Positions 46,868-55,015 of a DNA stretch of 64,000 nucleotides are shown in pieces. The position numbers and the translations under genes were made by a program. Where the stretch lies: the NCBI RefSeq assembly GCF_001423185.1, contig NZ_LMOB01000001.1:1206875-1270874 (forward strand), written 5' to 3'. Position 1 is the stretch's first letter; each line of letters starts with the position of its first letter. The notes under the pieces are model-generated. The model was given only the letters and a program-made list of their open reading frames with translations, had not been told where the DNA came from and did no database searches. The stretch is from Plantibacter sp. Leaf314. GTDB taxonomy: Bacteria; Actinomycetota; Actinomycetes; Actinomycetales; Microbacteriaceae.

Positions 46868-47056
46868 TGCCAGCGCGGTGCGCTGACGTGAGCGCGCAGT
46901 ACCATCCGTCAGCGCGGTGCGCTGACGTGAGCGCGCCCCACTGTGCAACACCTCTGGCGAACGGGCGTGAGCGCGCCCGAGGCGCGTGAGCGCGGGTCTC
47001 CGGAGACCCGCGCTCACGCGCTGGACCCGCGCTCGCGTCAGCGCACCGCGCTGGCA
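46868..47056. repeat. island repeat, copy B, with tandem 27-nt units and a perfect 40-nt palindrome
   Basis: The region is bounded by 21-bp perfect inverted repeats (46868-46888 and 47036-47056). Inside are two identical 27-nt direct repeats (46871-46897 and 46910-46936, period 39). A perfect palindrome with 20-bp arms and no loop runs 46982-47021, centred on GGGTCTCCGGAGACCC. The right part (46982-47056) is the inverted counterpart of copy A. A (CAC)n run follows at about 47055-47074. There is no coding capacity beyond chance. The 310-nt gap between the pseudogene and livK holds only this and the livK terminator. Confidence 0.8.
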
Positions 47057-47111
47057 CCACCACCACCACCACCAGCTCGAGGTCTGGCGGGAGCTGCCGG
47101 GGGCCGGACAC

Positions 47112-47144
47112 GACGAAGGCCCCGGATCGCTCCGGGGCCTCGTC
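47112..47144 (-). terminator. terminator of livK
   Basis: The core stem AGGCCCCGGA with TCCGGGGCCT and a TCGC loop extends past a one-base bulge by GACG/CGTC. It lies 15 nt after the stop. Confidence 0.75.
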
Positions 47145-47158
47145 AGTCGCTCAGGCGA

Positions 47159-48439
47159 CTAGTTGGTGCGGGTGTACTTGTTGTCGTCACCGTACTGGTA
47201 GATACCGATGGTCGCCTCGGTCGGGTCACCGTTCTCGTCGAAGGTGATCGGACCGGAGTTTCCGTCGTAGTTGATCTTCTTGCCTTCAGCGATGGCCTTC
47301 GCACCCTCTTCGAAGGTGGACACCTTCTCGCCGTCGTCCTTACCACCGGACACGGACTGGAGCTCGCCGGCCATGTCGGCACCCTCGGTCGAGCCCGCCT
47401 GCAGCGCCGCGAGGGCGAGCAGGATGACCGCGTCGTAGGATTCGGCCGCGTAGCTGTAGTCCTTCAGCGGCTCGCCACCCTCGTCCTTCACGAACGCCTG
47501 GAGGCGGTCGGTGAAGTCACCGAGCTTGGCGGTGTCGAGACCGGGCAGCGTTCCCTTGGCGCCCGTGAGGGTGCCGGGAGCGAAGTCCGCGCTGTAGTCG
47601 GCGAGGTTGCCGTCGACGAAGTAGAGCTTGTCAGACGGGAACCCGGCGAGACCGGGGACGATCGTCTTGGTCTCCTCGAACGCGATGATCGCGATCGCGT
47701 CGGGGTTCTCCGCCTTGACCGCGCTGATCTGCGCGTCGAAGGAGGTGTCGCCCGTGTTGTACGACTGCTCGGCGACCACTTCACCGCCGGCGCTCTCGAA
47801 CGCCTCCTTGGTGAACTTCGCCAGGCCGGTGCCGTACGAGTCGTTCAGGTAGATGATGCCGAGGGTGGCGTTGCCGTCCTCCGCGATCAGGTTCCCGAGG
47901 ACCTCGCCCTGCAGCACGTCGGACGGCGCCGTCCGCCAGTAGAGACCGTTGTCGTCCCACGTCGTGAAGTCGGCGGAGGTGTTCGCCGGGGAGAACTGGA
48001 TGACGCCTGCGCCGGTGACTTCGTCGATGAAGAGCTTCGACACACCCGACGACGCTGCACCGATGATGGCGGTGACGCCCTCGGAGAGCAGACGGGGGAC
48101 CTCGGTCGCGTACGCCTTGTTGTCGGAGTCACCCGAGTCGCCGAGCGTCAGGTCGATCTTGATGCCCAGGTTGGCGTCGTTGACCTCCTTGACCGCGAGA
48201 CCGACACCGGCTTCCTCGGGCGGGCCGAGGAACGCCAGGTTGCCCGTCTGGGGCAACGCGGTGCCGAGCTTCAGGGTGAGGTCGCCAGCAGGCTTGCTGC
48301 TGCCGCTGCCACTGTCGTCACTGCCACCTGAGGCGCATCCGCTCAGGACCAGCGCGCTGGCTCCGATCAGTGCGATGCCACCGAGAACGATGGCACGAGG
48401 GCGGGAGCGAGCGGCCGTGGCCTTCGAAAAGACGCTCAT
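47159..48439 (-). CDS. livK: branched-chain amino acid-type ABC substrate-binding lipoprotein (LivK)
   Basis: A 426-residue binding lipoprotein. Basic N-terminus, hydrophobic stretch and lipobox VLSGC (Cys35) are followed by a Ser/Gly linker. The periplasmic-binding-protein type I fold has LGTALPQTGNLAFLGPPEE near the start, IIGAASSGVSKLFIDEV, and FSPANTSADFT. It is convergent with livHMGF and separated from it by the repeat island, an atypical split. It most likely serves that transporter. GGAGTACC precedes the ATG. The upstream region carries a good promoter and two GlnR-like boxes, suggesting nitrogen control. Confidence 0.92.
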   Translation of the reverse strand: MSVFSKATAARSRPRAIVLGGIALIGASALVLSGCASGGSDDSGSGSSKPAGDLTLKLGTALPQTGNLAFLGPPEEAGVGLAVKEVNDANLGIKIDLTLGDSGDSDNKAYATEVPRLLSEGVTAIIGAASSGVSKLFIDEVTGAGVIQFSPANTSADFTTWDDNGLYWRTAPSDVLQGEVLGNLIAEDGNATLGIIYLNDSYGTGLAKFTKEAFESAGGEVVAEQSYNTGDTSFDAQISAVKAENPDAIAIIAFEETKTIVPGLAGFPSDKLYFVDGNLADYSADFAPGTLTGAKGTLPGLDTAKLGDFTDRLQAFVKDEGGEPLKDYSYAAESYDAVILLALAALQAGSTEGADMAGELQSVSGGKDDGEKVSTFEEGAKAIAEGKKINYDGNSGPITFDENGDPTEATIGIYQYGDDNKYTRTN

Positions 48440-48491
48440 GGTACTCCTTGCTTGTCAGAAGAGTGGCAGCTCCAGGGGCTGCCGTTGTGTC

Positions 48492-48520
48492 AAGTTATCC
48501 GCTGAGAGTGCGCTGGACAA
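48492..48520 (-). promoter_or_regulatory. livK promoter
   Basis: TTGTCC (48520-48515) and TAACTT (48497-48492) with a 17-nt spacer on the minus strand; predicted start near 48485. Confidence 0.6.
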
Positions 48521-48530
48521 TGTCGTTGAC

Positions 48531-48573
48531 GTTACAAGCGTGTAACACGACCAAATCGTTACCTCAGAGGTAC
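48531..48573. promoter_or_regulatory. two GlnR-like boxes upstream of livK
   Basis: GTTAC-N6-GTAAC at 48531-48546 and GTTAC-N6-GGTAC at 48558-48573 match the gTnAc-n6-GaAAc pattern of actinobacterial GlnR sites. Their centres are about 53 and 80 bases upstream of the predicted livK start, a typical activator position. Both are also palindromic, so another dimeric regulator cannot be excluded. Confidence 0.45.
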
Positions 48574-48626
48574 CGGTTTCGCGTCTTTCCTGCAGTGGTC
48601 GCGCGATCAGCGCCGGAATCCGCTGT

Positions 48627-49643
48627 TCAGACCCTCGCGGCGCGGCGTCGATCGGCGGCCGCGGACCGTCGGCTGCGCGCGGACGCCACGAGCATGTCGA
48701 CCGTGAGGATGGCGAGTGCCAACCAGACGAGTCCGAAGCCCAGCCACCGCTCCGGCGGCATCGCCTCGTGGAGGACCGCCACGCCGACGACGAACTGGAT
48801 GATCGGCGCGAAGTACTGGATGAACCCCATCCAGGTGAGCGGCAACCGCCGAGCCGCCGCGGCGAACAGCAGGAGCGGGACGGCGGTGATGACACCGGCA
48901 CCGACCAGCAGGAGCGTGTGCCCCACTCCGGCGGTGCCGATCGTGAGCCCGCCGGAGACACCGACGGCGATGAGCTGCGCGATCGCGACAGGCGTCAGCC
49001 AAGCCGTCTCGAGCGTCAGACCCGACACCGCGTCGACCACACCACCGACCTGCTTCTTGATGTAGCCGTACAGGCCGAAGGAGAAGGCGAGGATGAGGGC
49101 GATCCACGGGACGCTGCCGTGCCCGATCGCGAGGACGAGCACCGCGATCACGCTGACGACCACTGCGGCCCACTGCGCGGGACGAAGCCGCTCGCGGAGG
49201 AAGAAGACGCCGAGGAAGACGGTGACGATCGGGTTGATGAAGTACCCGAGCGAGGCCTCGACCACCTGCCCGTTGAGGGCTCCGTAGACGTAGGTCTGCC
49301 AGTTGACGTAGATGAGCGCGCCGGCCAACCCCATCGTGAGCACGATGCGCCGCTGCCGCAGGATCCCGAGCAGGCGACGCCAGGAGCGCGTCACGAGGAT
49401 GAGCACGGCGCAGAACACGAGGGAGAACACGATCCGCCAGGCGACCACCTCGAAGGCTCCGGCCGGCGCGAGCGCGATGAAGTAGAGCGGCAGTGCTCCC
49501 CAGAGGCAGTACGCGGCGACGGCCGAGATCAGGCCCGACCGGCTCCCCTGCTGTGGGACCTCGACCCCTGAACGCCCGCGCGCCGCTCCGGCGGCGAGCT
49601 CGACATCGACTTCGACTTCCGCTGGATCGCTCGGGTTCTGCAC
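48627..49643 (-). CDS. rarD: EamA family transporter RarD
   Basis: A 338-residue inner-membrane protein with ten helices made of two EamA repeats and charged, disordered tails at both ends. RarD signatures are AYCLWGALPLYFIAL, EVVAWRIVFSLVF and the C-terminal WMGFIQYFAPIIQFVVGV. RarD-like proteins are metabolite exporters or permeases of unknown substrate. The start is GTG at 49643, six bases after TAGCCT. Homology starts about 35 residues in, and the acidic N-terminal extension is supported by that promoter. Confidence 0.9.
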   Translation of the reverse strand: MQNPSDPAEVEVDVELAAGAARGRSGVEVPQQGSRSGLISAVAAYCLWGALPLYFIALAPAGAFEVVAWRIVFSLVFCAVLILVTRSWRRLLGILRQRRIVLTMGLAGALIYVNWQTYVYGALNGQVVEASLGYFINPIVTVFLGVFFLRERLRPAQWAAVVVSVIAVLVLAIGHGSVPWIALILAFSFGLYGYIKKQVGGVVDAVSGLTLETAWLTPVAIAQLIAVGVSGGLTIGTAGVGHTLLLVGAGVITAVPLLLFAAAARRLPLTWMGFIQYFAPIIQFVVGVAVLHEAMPPERWLGFGLVWLALAILTVDMLVASARSRRSAAADRRRAARV

Positions 49644-49649
49644 TGGTCC

Positions 49650-49655
49650 AGGCTA
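49650..49655 (-). promoter_or_regulatory. -10 box of a leaderless transcript (rarD)
   Basis: TAGCCT on the minus strand ends six bases before the GTG at 49643. Confidence 0.5.
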
Positions 49656-49690
49656 GACCCGCGGCGGGCTGGCCGACCTCGTGAAACGGA

Positions 49691-49742
49691 CACAGCCCGA
49701 ACGGCTGATGCCATTCGGGCTGTGGAGCGGCCTGAGCCGCTC
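49691..49742 (-). terminator. double hairpin terminator of groES
   Basis: Two hairpins lie downstream of the groES stop: GAGCGG/CCGCTC (49725-49742) and an 11-bp CACAGCCCGAA/TTCGGGCTGTG stem with a 12-nt loop (49691-49724). No groEL follows, so groES is transcribed alone. Confidence 0.65.
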
Positions 49743-49759
49743 GGTTCGTTCGTCGGTGT

Positions 49760-50056
49760 CTAGCGGACGACGACGGCGAGGACGTCGCGCGCGGACAGGA
49801 CCAGGTAGTCCTCACCGGCGTACTTGACCTCGGTGCCGCCGTACTTGGAGTAGATCACCTTGTCGCCGACGGCGACGTCGAGGGGGACGCGGTTGCCGTT
49901 GTCGTCGATGCGACCGGGTCCGACCGCCACGACCTCGCCCTCCTGGGGCTTCTCCTTGGCGGTGTCGGGGATGACCAGACCGGAAGCGGTGGTCTGCTCT
50001 GCCTCGACCTGCTTGATGACGATGCGATCCTCGAGCGGCTTGATGGAGACCGACAC
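49760..50056 (-). CDS. groES: co-chaperonin GroES (Hsp10)
   Basis: A 98-residue co-chaperonin that caps GroEL. It begins [20 protein letters not shown], contains the mobile-loop region [19 protein letters not shown], and ends [17 protein letters not shown]. The start is GTG at 50056 with AAAGAGG upstream; longer in-frame starts lie inside the operator region. Two CIRCE operators and a promoter lie immediately upstream, so it should be repressed by HrcA. The next gene is rarD, not groEL, so the groEL partner must be elsewhere. Confidence 0.97.
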   Translation of the reverse strand: MSVSIKPLEDRIVIKQVEAEQTTASGLVIPDTAKEKPQEGEVVAVGPGRIDDNGNRVPLDVAVGDKVIYSKYGGTEVKYAGEDYLVLSARDVLAVVVR

Positions 50057-50087
50057 GGTTGACCTCTTTCTTGAAACGAAGACGTTG

Positions 50088-50114
50088 TTAGCACTCACAC
50101 TGCGAGAGTGCTGA
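50088..50114. promoter_or_regulatory. CIRCE operator 1 (HrcA site)
   Basis: TTAGCACTC-N9-GAGTGCTGA, one mismatch from the consensus, overlaps the predicted groES transcription start. Confidence 0.9.
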
Positions 50115-50118
50115 TTCC

Positions 50119-50147
50119 AGTCTAGGCATCTTCTGGCACTCACGCAA
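50119..50147 (-). promoter_or_regulatory. groES promoter
   Basis: TTGCGT (50147-50142) and TAGACT (50124-50119) with a 17-nt spacer on the minus strand. The -35 lies in the centre of CIRCE 2 and the start overlaps CIRCE 1. Confidence 0.7.
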
Positions 50148-50159
50148 TGCGAGTGCCAA
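50133..50159. promoter_or_regulatory. CIRCE operator 2 (HrcA site)
   Basis: CTGGCACTC-N9-GAGTGCCAA, close to the consensus. It covers the groES -35 and lies where the -35 of the divergent methyltransferase promoter would be (-10 TAGCGT at 50171-50176). Confidence 0.85.
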
Positions 50160-50170
50160 TCACCGGCTGC

Positions 50171-50176
50171 TAGCGT
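50171..50176 (+). promoter_or_regulatory. -10 box of a leaderless transcript (leader ORF and methyltransferase)
   Basis: TAGCGT ends six bases before the ATG at 50183, which opens a 9-codon ORF rather than the methyltransferase itself. Confidence 0.45.
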
Positions 50177-50182
50177 TGCCGG

Positions 50183-50212
50183 ATGCACCCAGCTCCGCGA
50201 GAAGTCCGCTGA
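50183..50212 (+). CDS. possible 9-aa leader peptide
   Basis: ATG at the predicted 5' end of the mRNA, then MHPAPREVR and TGA, with two bases to the ATG of the methyltransferase gene, which has only a weak ribosome site. This fits translation by re-initiation. It is very short, so it may be chance. Confidence 0.35.
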   Translation: MHPAPREVR

Positions 50213-50214
50213 CC

Positions 50215-51408
50215 ATGGAACGATCGGAACTCGTGGAGCTCCTGACGGCCGAGGGGCTCAGACTCCTCGACTCGCTCCCGCCCTACCCGTCCAAGGACGA
50301 GGCCGTCCGACTCGTCGGTCGGCTCCGGAACGAGGGGCACTCCCCCGCACTCGTCGCGGCCGTGCTCACGCAGTCGCGCCTCCGGCAGAAGGCGGTCGGC
50401 AAGTTCGGCCCCTTCGCCGACCGCATGCTGTTCACGGAGGCAGGCCTCGAACAGGCCACCCGCCTGCCCGTCGCCGCTCTGCACGCCGGGCGCTTCGCCC
50501 GGGCCGGCCTGACGCGCATCGCCGATCTCGGGAGCGGCATCGGCGCCGATTCGATGGCGATGGCCTCCCTCGACCTGGAGGTGACGGCGGTCGACATCGA
50601 CGAGGTCACCGCCGCCATCGCGAGCTACAACCTGGCACCGTTCCCCTCGGCGACCGTCCGGAACGAAGCGGCCGAGGACGTCGCCCTCGAGGGGTTCGAC
50701 GCCGTCTGGTTCGACCCGGCCCGACGGACGGCAGGACACGCCGACACGGCGCGGCTCGCCAGCGCCGCCGACTACACCCCCTCCCTCGACACCGTCTTCG
50801 CCACGGCGGGCAGCCTCCCGGTCGGCGTCAAACTCGGGCCCGGCTTCGACCGCTCCCTCATCCCGGACGAAGCCGAGGCGCAGTGGGTATCGGTCGACGG
50901 CCAACTCGTCGAGATGACCCTCTGGTTCGGCCCGCTCGCCCGACCGGGTGTCCGGCGTGCCGCGCTCCTGCTCGCTGACGGCGTCCACCACGAGCTCACG
51001 GCGGACGGCGACGCGGACGACGCCCCGGTCCGCGACCTCGGTGAGTACGTGCACGAACCCGACGGCTCCGTCATCCGCGCCCGTCTCATCGGCGACCTCG
51101 CCGTCCGCTTGGAGGCGGGCATGCTCGGTCAGGGCATCGCGTACCTCACCTCCGACAGCGCGACGACCTCGCCGTTCGCGTCGACGTTCCGTGTGCTCGA
51201 ACGGCTCCCCATGGATGAGAAGACCCTCAAGCGGACGATGCGCGAGCGCGGGATCGGCGTCCTCGAGATCAAGAAGCGCGGCGTGGACATCGACCCGGCG
51301 ACGTTCCGCAAACGGCTCGCGTTGCGCGGCGACCACTCGGCCACGATCATCCTCACGAGGATCGCGGGGAAGCACAGCGCCCTGCTGGTGGAGCGCGTCG
51401 CTCACTGA
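50215..51408 (+). CDS. class I SAM-dependent methyltransferase, THUMP-like domain protein
   Basis: A 397-residue protein. The N-terminal helical region has the family segment [17 protein letters not shown]. The Rossmann methyltransferase domain (about 90-260) carries motif [16 protein letters not shown], motif [10 protein letters not shown] and the VWFDPARRT catalytic-like segment. The C-terminal THUMP-like domain (about 300-397) contains [25 protein letters not shown] methylation is likely; the target is unknown. I start at ATG 50215; an upstream TTG in frame (50176) would lie in the promoter. It is divergent from groES across the CIRCE region. Confidence 0.88.
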   Translation: MERSELVELLTAEGLRLLDSLPPYPSKDEAVRLVGRLRNEGHSPALVAAVLTQSRLRQKAVGKFGPFADRMLFTEAGLEQATRLPVAALHAGRFARAGLTRIADLGSGIGADSMAMASLDLEVTAVDIDEVTAAIASYNLAPFPSATVRNEAAEDVALEGFDAVWFDPARRTAGHADTARLASAADYTPSLDTVFATAGSLPVGVKLGPGFDRSLIPDEAEAQWVSVDGQLVEMTLWFGPLARPGVRRAALLLADGVHHELTADGDADDAPVRDLGEYVHEPDGSVIRARLIGDLAVRLEAGMLGQGIAYLTSDSATTSPFASTFRVLERLPMDEKTLKRTMRERGIGVLEIKKRGVDIDPATFRKRLALRGDHSATIILTRIAGKHSALLVERVAH

Positions 51409-51471
51409 CGTGCCGCCCCGTGCCTCGTGGGAGCGCTCGGTCACCGAGGCGACGCGCGTCCGCCGCGCCGA

Positions 51472-52173
51472 CTAGGTCGAGACGTATCCGATGATGACGA
51501 CGACGCTGTAGGCCAGCCAGCCGATCGAACAGGCGAGGCCGACGAAGCCGGTCACGAGCCCGGTCAGCGCGCGACCGCGAGCCCCCGGTTCGCGGCGGCG
51601 TGCTCCGAACCCGAGGACGATCGCGACGATCGACAGCGGGAAGCCCCAACCGACGAAGACCGACACGACGAGCCCGACGATCCCGCTGATGAGCGACCAG
51701 GTGCTGCGGGTCGTGGACGTGGTGGCGTCCGATGCGCCCGCCGATGCGGGCGGCTGCTGGTACGCGGCATATCCACCCTGGCTCGGAGCCTGGTACACGG
51801 CCGTCGGCACGGTCTGGAGGTACGTCGACTGCTCGCCCTGCCAAGCGGACGGAGCCGACTGCTGAGCCGGTCGGCCCGATGGAGCGGCGGGTGCGCCGGC
51901 GCGCCAGTCGGTGGCCGGCGGCGCGCCGTACCCCTGCTGGTCGGTCTGAGGCCACTGCTGCTGCGGTGAGGCCTGGTGGTAGGGCGGCTGCGGCTGCGAG
52001 GGCTGTTGTGCGGGCTGCTGGTAGGGCTGCTGCTGCTGAGCCGGCGGGTACTGATACCCCTGCGCCGGCTGACCGCCGTGCTCCGGCAGACCGGACTGCT
52101 GCTGCGGCTGCTGCGGTCCCGGCCCGCCGTCCTGGTGCGCGGGCCGTCCCTCGGGGTGCTGTTGCTCGTCCAT
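51472..52173 (-). CDS. DUF4190-type membrane protein with Q/P-rich N-terminus
   Basis: A 233-residue protein. Residues 1-150 are a low-complexity Gln/Pro/Gly/Tyr-rich, probably disordered cytoplasmic region (QQQPYQQPAQQPSQPQPP). Two to three membrane helices follow (WSLISGIVGLVVSVFVGWGF, then VTGFVGLACSIGWLAYSVV), with the ARRREPGARGRALTGLVTG loop typical of DUF4190. AAGGAG lies six bases before the ATG at 52173, deciding this start over the GTG at 52179. TAGGAT at 52215-52210 is a likely -10 box. The function is unknown. Confidence 0.82.
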   Translation of the reverse strand: MDEQQHPEGRPAHQDGGPGPQQPQQQSGLPEHGGQPAQGYQYPPAQQQQPYQQPAQQPSQPQPPYHQASPQQQWPQTDQQGYGAPPATDWRAGAPAAPSGRPAQQSAPSAWQGEQSTYLQTVPTAVYQAPSQGGYAAYQQPPASAGASDATTSTTRSTWSLISGIVGLVVSVFVGWGFPLSIVAIVLGFGARRREPGARGRALTGLVTGFVGLACSIGWLAYSVVVIIGYVST

Positions 52174-52286
52174 CGCCACTCCTTCGCTCCGTGACCGGGT
52201 ACCGGCCCCATCCTATGCGTCGCGAGGTGGGCGGGCTCGTCGAGGACGGCCGCGGCGACAGGGCCCCGCTCAAGCCTCGAGGCCGT

Positions 52287-53345
52287 CTAGTGGACCTGGA
52301 TCTCCGTGACCGGCAGGGTCGAGTCGGCGCCGAAGTCGAGCGAGGAGGGCTCGCGTCCGGCGGAGATGAGCTGCGACGCGAGCGCCGCGATCATCGCCCC
52401 GTTGTCGGTGCACAACTGGAGCGGCGGGATGCGGAGTTCGATGCCCGCTGCCGCCGTGCGTTCGGCGGCGACCTCGCGGAGGCGGGCGTTCGCGATCACG
52501 CCACCGCCGAGCAGGAGGCGTGGCACACCGAGCTCGGTGCACGCCTTGACCGCCTTCGAGACGAGCACGTCGACGACGGCCTCGCGGAAGCTCGCCGCGA
52601 CGTCGGCGACCGGCACCGGCTCTCCGGCGTCCTGCTTGGCCTCGACCCATCTGGCGACCGCGGTCTTCAGCCCGGAGAAGGAGAAGTCGTAGCGGTGACG
52701 CTCCATGTCCTTCGGCAGGCTGAGCCCTCGGGGGAAGCGGATCGCCTTCGGGTCGCCGCCGACCGCCGCCCGGTCGATCTGGGGGCCGCCCGGGTAGGGC
52801 AGACCGAGGATGCGCGCGACCTTGTCGAACGCTTCGCCCGCCGCGTCGTCGATGGTCTCGCCGAGGAGTTCGACGTCCGAGACGAGGTCCTGGACGAGGA
52901 GGAGCGAGGTGTGTCCACCCGACACGAGCAGCGCGATGGTCGGGTATTCGATCAGGCCGTCCTCGGAATCGAGCACGTCGGCGCCGACATGTCCGACGAG
53001 ATGGTTGACCGCATACAGCGGCCTGCCGAGGGAGACGGCGAGCGCCTTCGCCGCTCCGACACCGACCATCAGTGCGCCGGACAGCCCCGGACCGCTCGTC
53101 ACGGCGACGGCGTCGAGATCCGCCAGCGTGACGCCGGCTTCGGCGAGCGCCGTCATGAGGGTGGGCTGGAGCGCCTCGAGGTGTGCTCGCGCAGCCACCT
53201 CGGGGACGACTCCGCCGTATCTGGCGTGCTCGTCCATGCTGGACGCGATGGTGTTGGCGAGGAGTCGGTGTCCGCGGACGATACCGATGCCGGTCTCGTC
53301 GCAACTCGTCTCGATGCCGAGGACGAGCGGTTCGTCGCGGTTCAT
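52287..53345 (-). CDS. tsaD: tRNA N6-adenosine threonylcarbamoyltransferase TsaD
   Basis: A 352-residue catalytic subunit that transfers threonylcarbamoyl from its adenylate to A37 of ANN-decoding tRNAs. ASKHA fold motifs are [15 protein letters not shown] and the metal-binding NHLVGH (His115, His119). [19 protein letters not shown] and CTDNGAMIA are also present. It works with TsaB and TsaE encoded just upstream. The ATG at 53345 overlaps the RimI stop (ATGA). It is the last gene of the alr-tsaE-tsaB-rimI-tsaD run. Confidence 0.97.
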   Translation of the reverse strand: MNRDEPLVLGIETSCDETGIGIVRGHRLLANTIASSMDEHARYGGVVPEVAARAHLEALQPTLMTALAEAGVTLADLDAVAVTSGPGLSGALMVGVGAAKALAVSLGRPLYAVNHLVGHVGADVLDSEDGLIEYPTIALLVSGGHTSLLLVQDLVSDVELLGETIDDAAGEAFDKVARILGLPYPGGPQIDRAAVGGDPKAIRFPRGLSLPKDMERHRYDFSFSGLKTAVARWVEAKQDAGEPVPVADVAASFREAVVDVLVSKAVKACTELGVPRLLLGGGVIANARLREVAAERTAAAGIELRIPPLQLCTDNGAMIAALASQLISAGREPSSLDFGADSTLPVTEIQVH

Positions 53346-53878
53346 GCGATGCTCCCGGGGTGGTGGTCGGCCTGCTCGAGCGGAGGCTGCCCGTGCGTGG
53401 GCATCGGTGGCCGCGCCTGGACGGTGAGGCGCATGACGATGGCGTCGACGTCGTCCGGTTGGTAGTAGCCGGGTCGCACCCCGAGCTCCTCGAAGCCGAG
53501 GCTCCGGTACAGCGCGATCGCGATGGGGTTGTCGGCCCTGACCTCCAGGAACACCTGCGACACGTACTGCTGTCTCGCCTGCTCGATGAGCGCCTGCATG
53601 AGCAGACGCCCGAGCCCACCGCCTCTGGCGTGGCCGGCGACGGCGATGGTCTGGATGTCGGCGTCGTCGGAGCGCGAGGGTGCGAAGAGCCCGGCGTAGC
53701 CGGCCAGTGGGGCGTCCTCGGCGTCGACCTCGGTCGCGACGAGGTAGTGGCCGTGCAGCGAGGCGAGTTCGGCGCGCATCATCTCCGTCGACCACGCGTC
53801 GTTGAGGAACACGGTGCGCTCGAGCTCCATGATCGCGTCGAGGTCCGCGACGCCGGCCCGGCGCAGGAACCAGGTCAT
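53342..53878 (-). CDS. rimI: ribosomal protein bS18-alanine N-acetyltransferase RimI-like
   Basis: A 178-residue GNAT enzyme. The N-terminus [20 protein letters not shown] and motif [21 protein letters not shown], followed by [20 protein letters not shown] (the NxxAxxLYxxxGF signature), identify the RimI group. The Q/RxxGxG loop is GHARGGGLG. The substrate in actinobacteria may be S18, other protein N-termini or Gcp-related targets. The C-terminal tail of about 25 residues is Pro/His-rich and not conserved. It overlaps both neighbours by four bases. Confidence 0.9.
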   Translation of the reverse strand: MTWFLRRAGVADLDAIMELERTVFLNDAWSTEMMRAELASLHGHYLVATEVDAEDAPLAGYAGLFAPSRSDDADIQTIAVAGHARGGGLGRLLMQALIEQARQQYVSQVFLEVRADNPIAIALYRSLGFEELGVRPGYYQPDDVDAIVMRLTVQARPPMPTHGQPPLEQADHHPGSIA

Positions 53879-54504
53879 GCCGTCACCCGCTTGGCACCGG
53901 TGGACATCGTGACGTCGGGCGAGCGCAGGTAGAGGGGCTCCTCCCCCGCGAACGCTCCGTCGGAGGCGAGGAGCAGTGCCGCAATCCGGCCCAGGGCACC
54001 GGCAGGGACGACGACCGCGTCGAAACGGACGGCCTCCGTGCTCGGCAGATCCTCCGGTTTCGCCAGGGCGGGACCCTGGGCTCGGACGGGGAGACCGTTC
54101 GCGTCGAGCCCCGCGTAGGCCGACCAGTAGCGCTCGCGCCGCCGGGCGTCGGTGACGACCAGGAGCCCGGCGTCCGGCGCGGCCCGGCCGGTGCCGTACG
54201 CGTCGAGCGCGATGCCGTCGTGGCTCACGACGGGGTGGACCGGGAGGCCGGCCCCGACACCGAAGCTGCGTGCGGCCGCGATCCCGATCCGGAGTCCGGT
54301 GAAGGGCCCGGGGCCCATGCCGGCGACGACCCCGGTGAGGTCGGCGACGGCGACCCCCGCCTCGTCGAGCGAGCCGGCGATGAGCGTGCCGATCACCTCG
54401 GCGTGGCGCATCGGGTCGTCGGACGACCGTTCGGCGAGGATCACGCCGTCCAGGGAGACGACGGCGACGCTCGAGCCCGCGGATGTATCGATCGCCAACA
54501 GCAC
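53875..54504 (-). CDS. tsaB: tRNA threonylcarbamoyladenosine biosynthesis protein TsaB
   Basis: A 209-residue TsaD paralogue lacking the metal site; it is the dimer partner of TsaD. It begins [20 protein letters not shown] and contains [21 protein letters not shown] and [13 protein letters not shown]. The start is GTG at 54504, seven bases after TAGGCT. Upstream in-frame codons would extend it into tsaE without family similarity. Confidence 0.95.
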   Translation of the reverse strand: MLLAIDTSAGSSVAVVSLDGVILAERSSDDPMRHAEVIGTLIAGSLDEAGVAVADLTGVVAGMGPGPFTGLRIGIAAARSFGVGAGLPVHPVVSHDGIALDAYGTGRAAPDAGLLVVTDARRRERYWSAYAGLDANGLPVRAQGPALAKPEDLPSTEAVRFDAVVVPAGALGRIAALLLASDGAFAGEEPLYLRSPDVTMSTGAKRVTA

Positions 54505-54511
54505 GTCGTCC

Positions 54512-54517
54512 AGCCTA
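54512..54517 (-). promoter_or_regulatory. -10 box of a leaderless transcript (tsaB)
   Basis: TAGGCT on the minus strand overlaps the tsaE stop and ends seven bases before the GTG at 54504, an internal promoter for tsaB-rimI-tsaD. Confidence 0.45.
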
Positions 54518-55015
54518 CCCGGGGTCGGTGGCGGGGTGCCGCGAGAGGGTGAGCGTCCGCCGCTCGATCGGTTCCTCACCGGCGTCGCTCGTGGTCGGCG
54601 CATCGCCGGCACCCGTCGGCCGCTCGATCACGAGCTCGAACCATTCGGGCACGACGCCGTCGAGGAGTCCGGCGCCCCACTCGACCACGACGACGGATCG
54701 GGCGAAGTCGATGTCGAGGTCGTCGAGCTCGAGCGCCGAGCCGAGCCGGTACGCGTCCACGTGCACGAGGGGCGGACCGCCGATGAGACTCGGGTGGGTG
54801 CGCGCCAGGACGAAGGTCGGGCTGGTGACCGGACCACGCACCCCGAGCCCCTCCCCGATCCCGCGTGTGAGGGTCGTCTTGCCAGCCCCGAGCGGCCCCG
54901 TCAGCACGAGCAGCTGGCCGGCGCGCAGTCCGGCGCCGAGCCGGACGCCGTACGCGTGCATCTCCTCCGGCGTCGCCACGTCGACCGTGCCCGGGGTGAG
55001 GACCTGATCCGTCAT
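54515..55015 (-). CDS. tsaE: tRNA threonylcarbamoyladenosine biosynthesis ATPase TsaE
   Basis: A 166-residue small ATPase that regenerates the TsaBD complex. Walker A is LTGPLGAGKTTLTRGIGEGL. GPVTSPTFVLARTH (switch I-like) and VHVDAYRL follow, then VVVEWGAGLLDGVVP (Walker B/Trp motif). The ATG overlaps the alr stop as ATGA. The C-terminal 25 residues are polar and variable. Confidence 0.95.
   Translation of the reverse strand: MTDQVLTPGTVDVATPEEMHAYGVRLGAGLRAGQLLVLTGPLGAGKTTLTRGIGEGLGVRGPVTSPTFVLARTHPSLIGGPPLVHVDAYRLGSALELDDLDIDFARSVVVVEWGAGLLDGVVPEWFELVIERPTGAGDAPTTSDAGEEPIERRTLTLSRHPATDPG

Noticed and set aside
46032..46886. One continuous 284-codon frame covering the pseudogene region
   Set aside because: Only the part from 46386 to about 46705 is protein-like; the rest reads through repeats and the wrong frame of the C-terminal domain.
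46868..46936. Direct repeats that might suggest a CRISPR array
   Set aside because: Only two identical units, a 12-nt spacer, internal palindromes and no cas genes.
47055..47074. (CAC)n run that could look like a microsatellite or His tag
   Set aside because: Short, non-coding and adjacent to the island repeat; no evidence of function.
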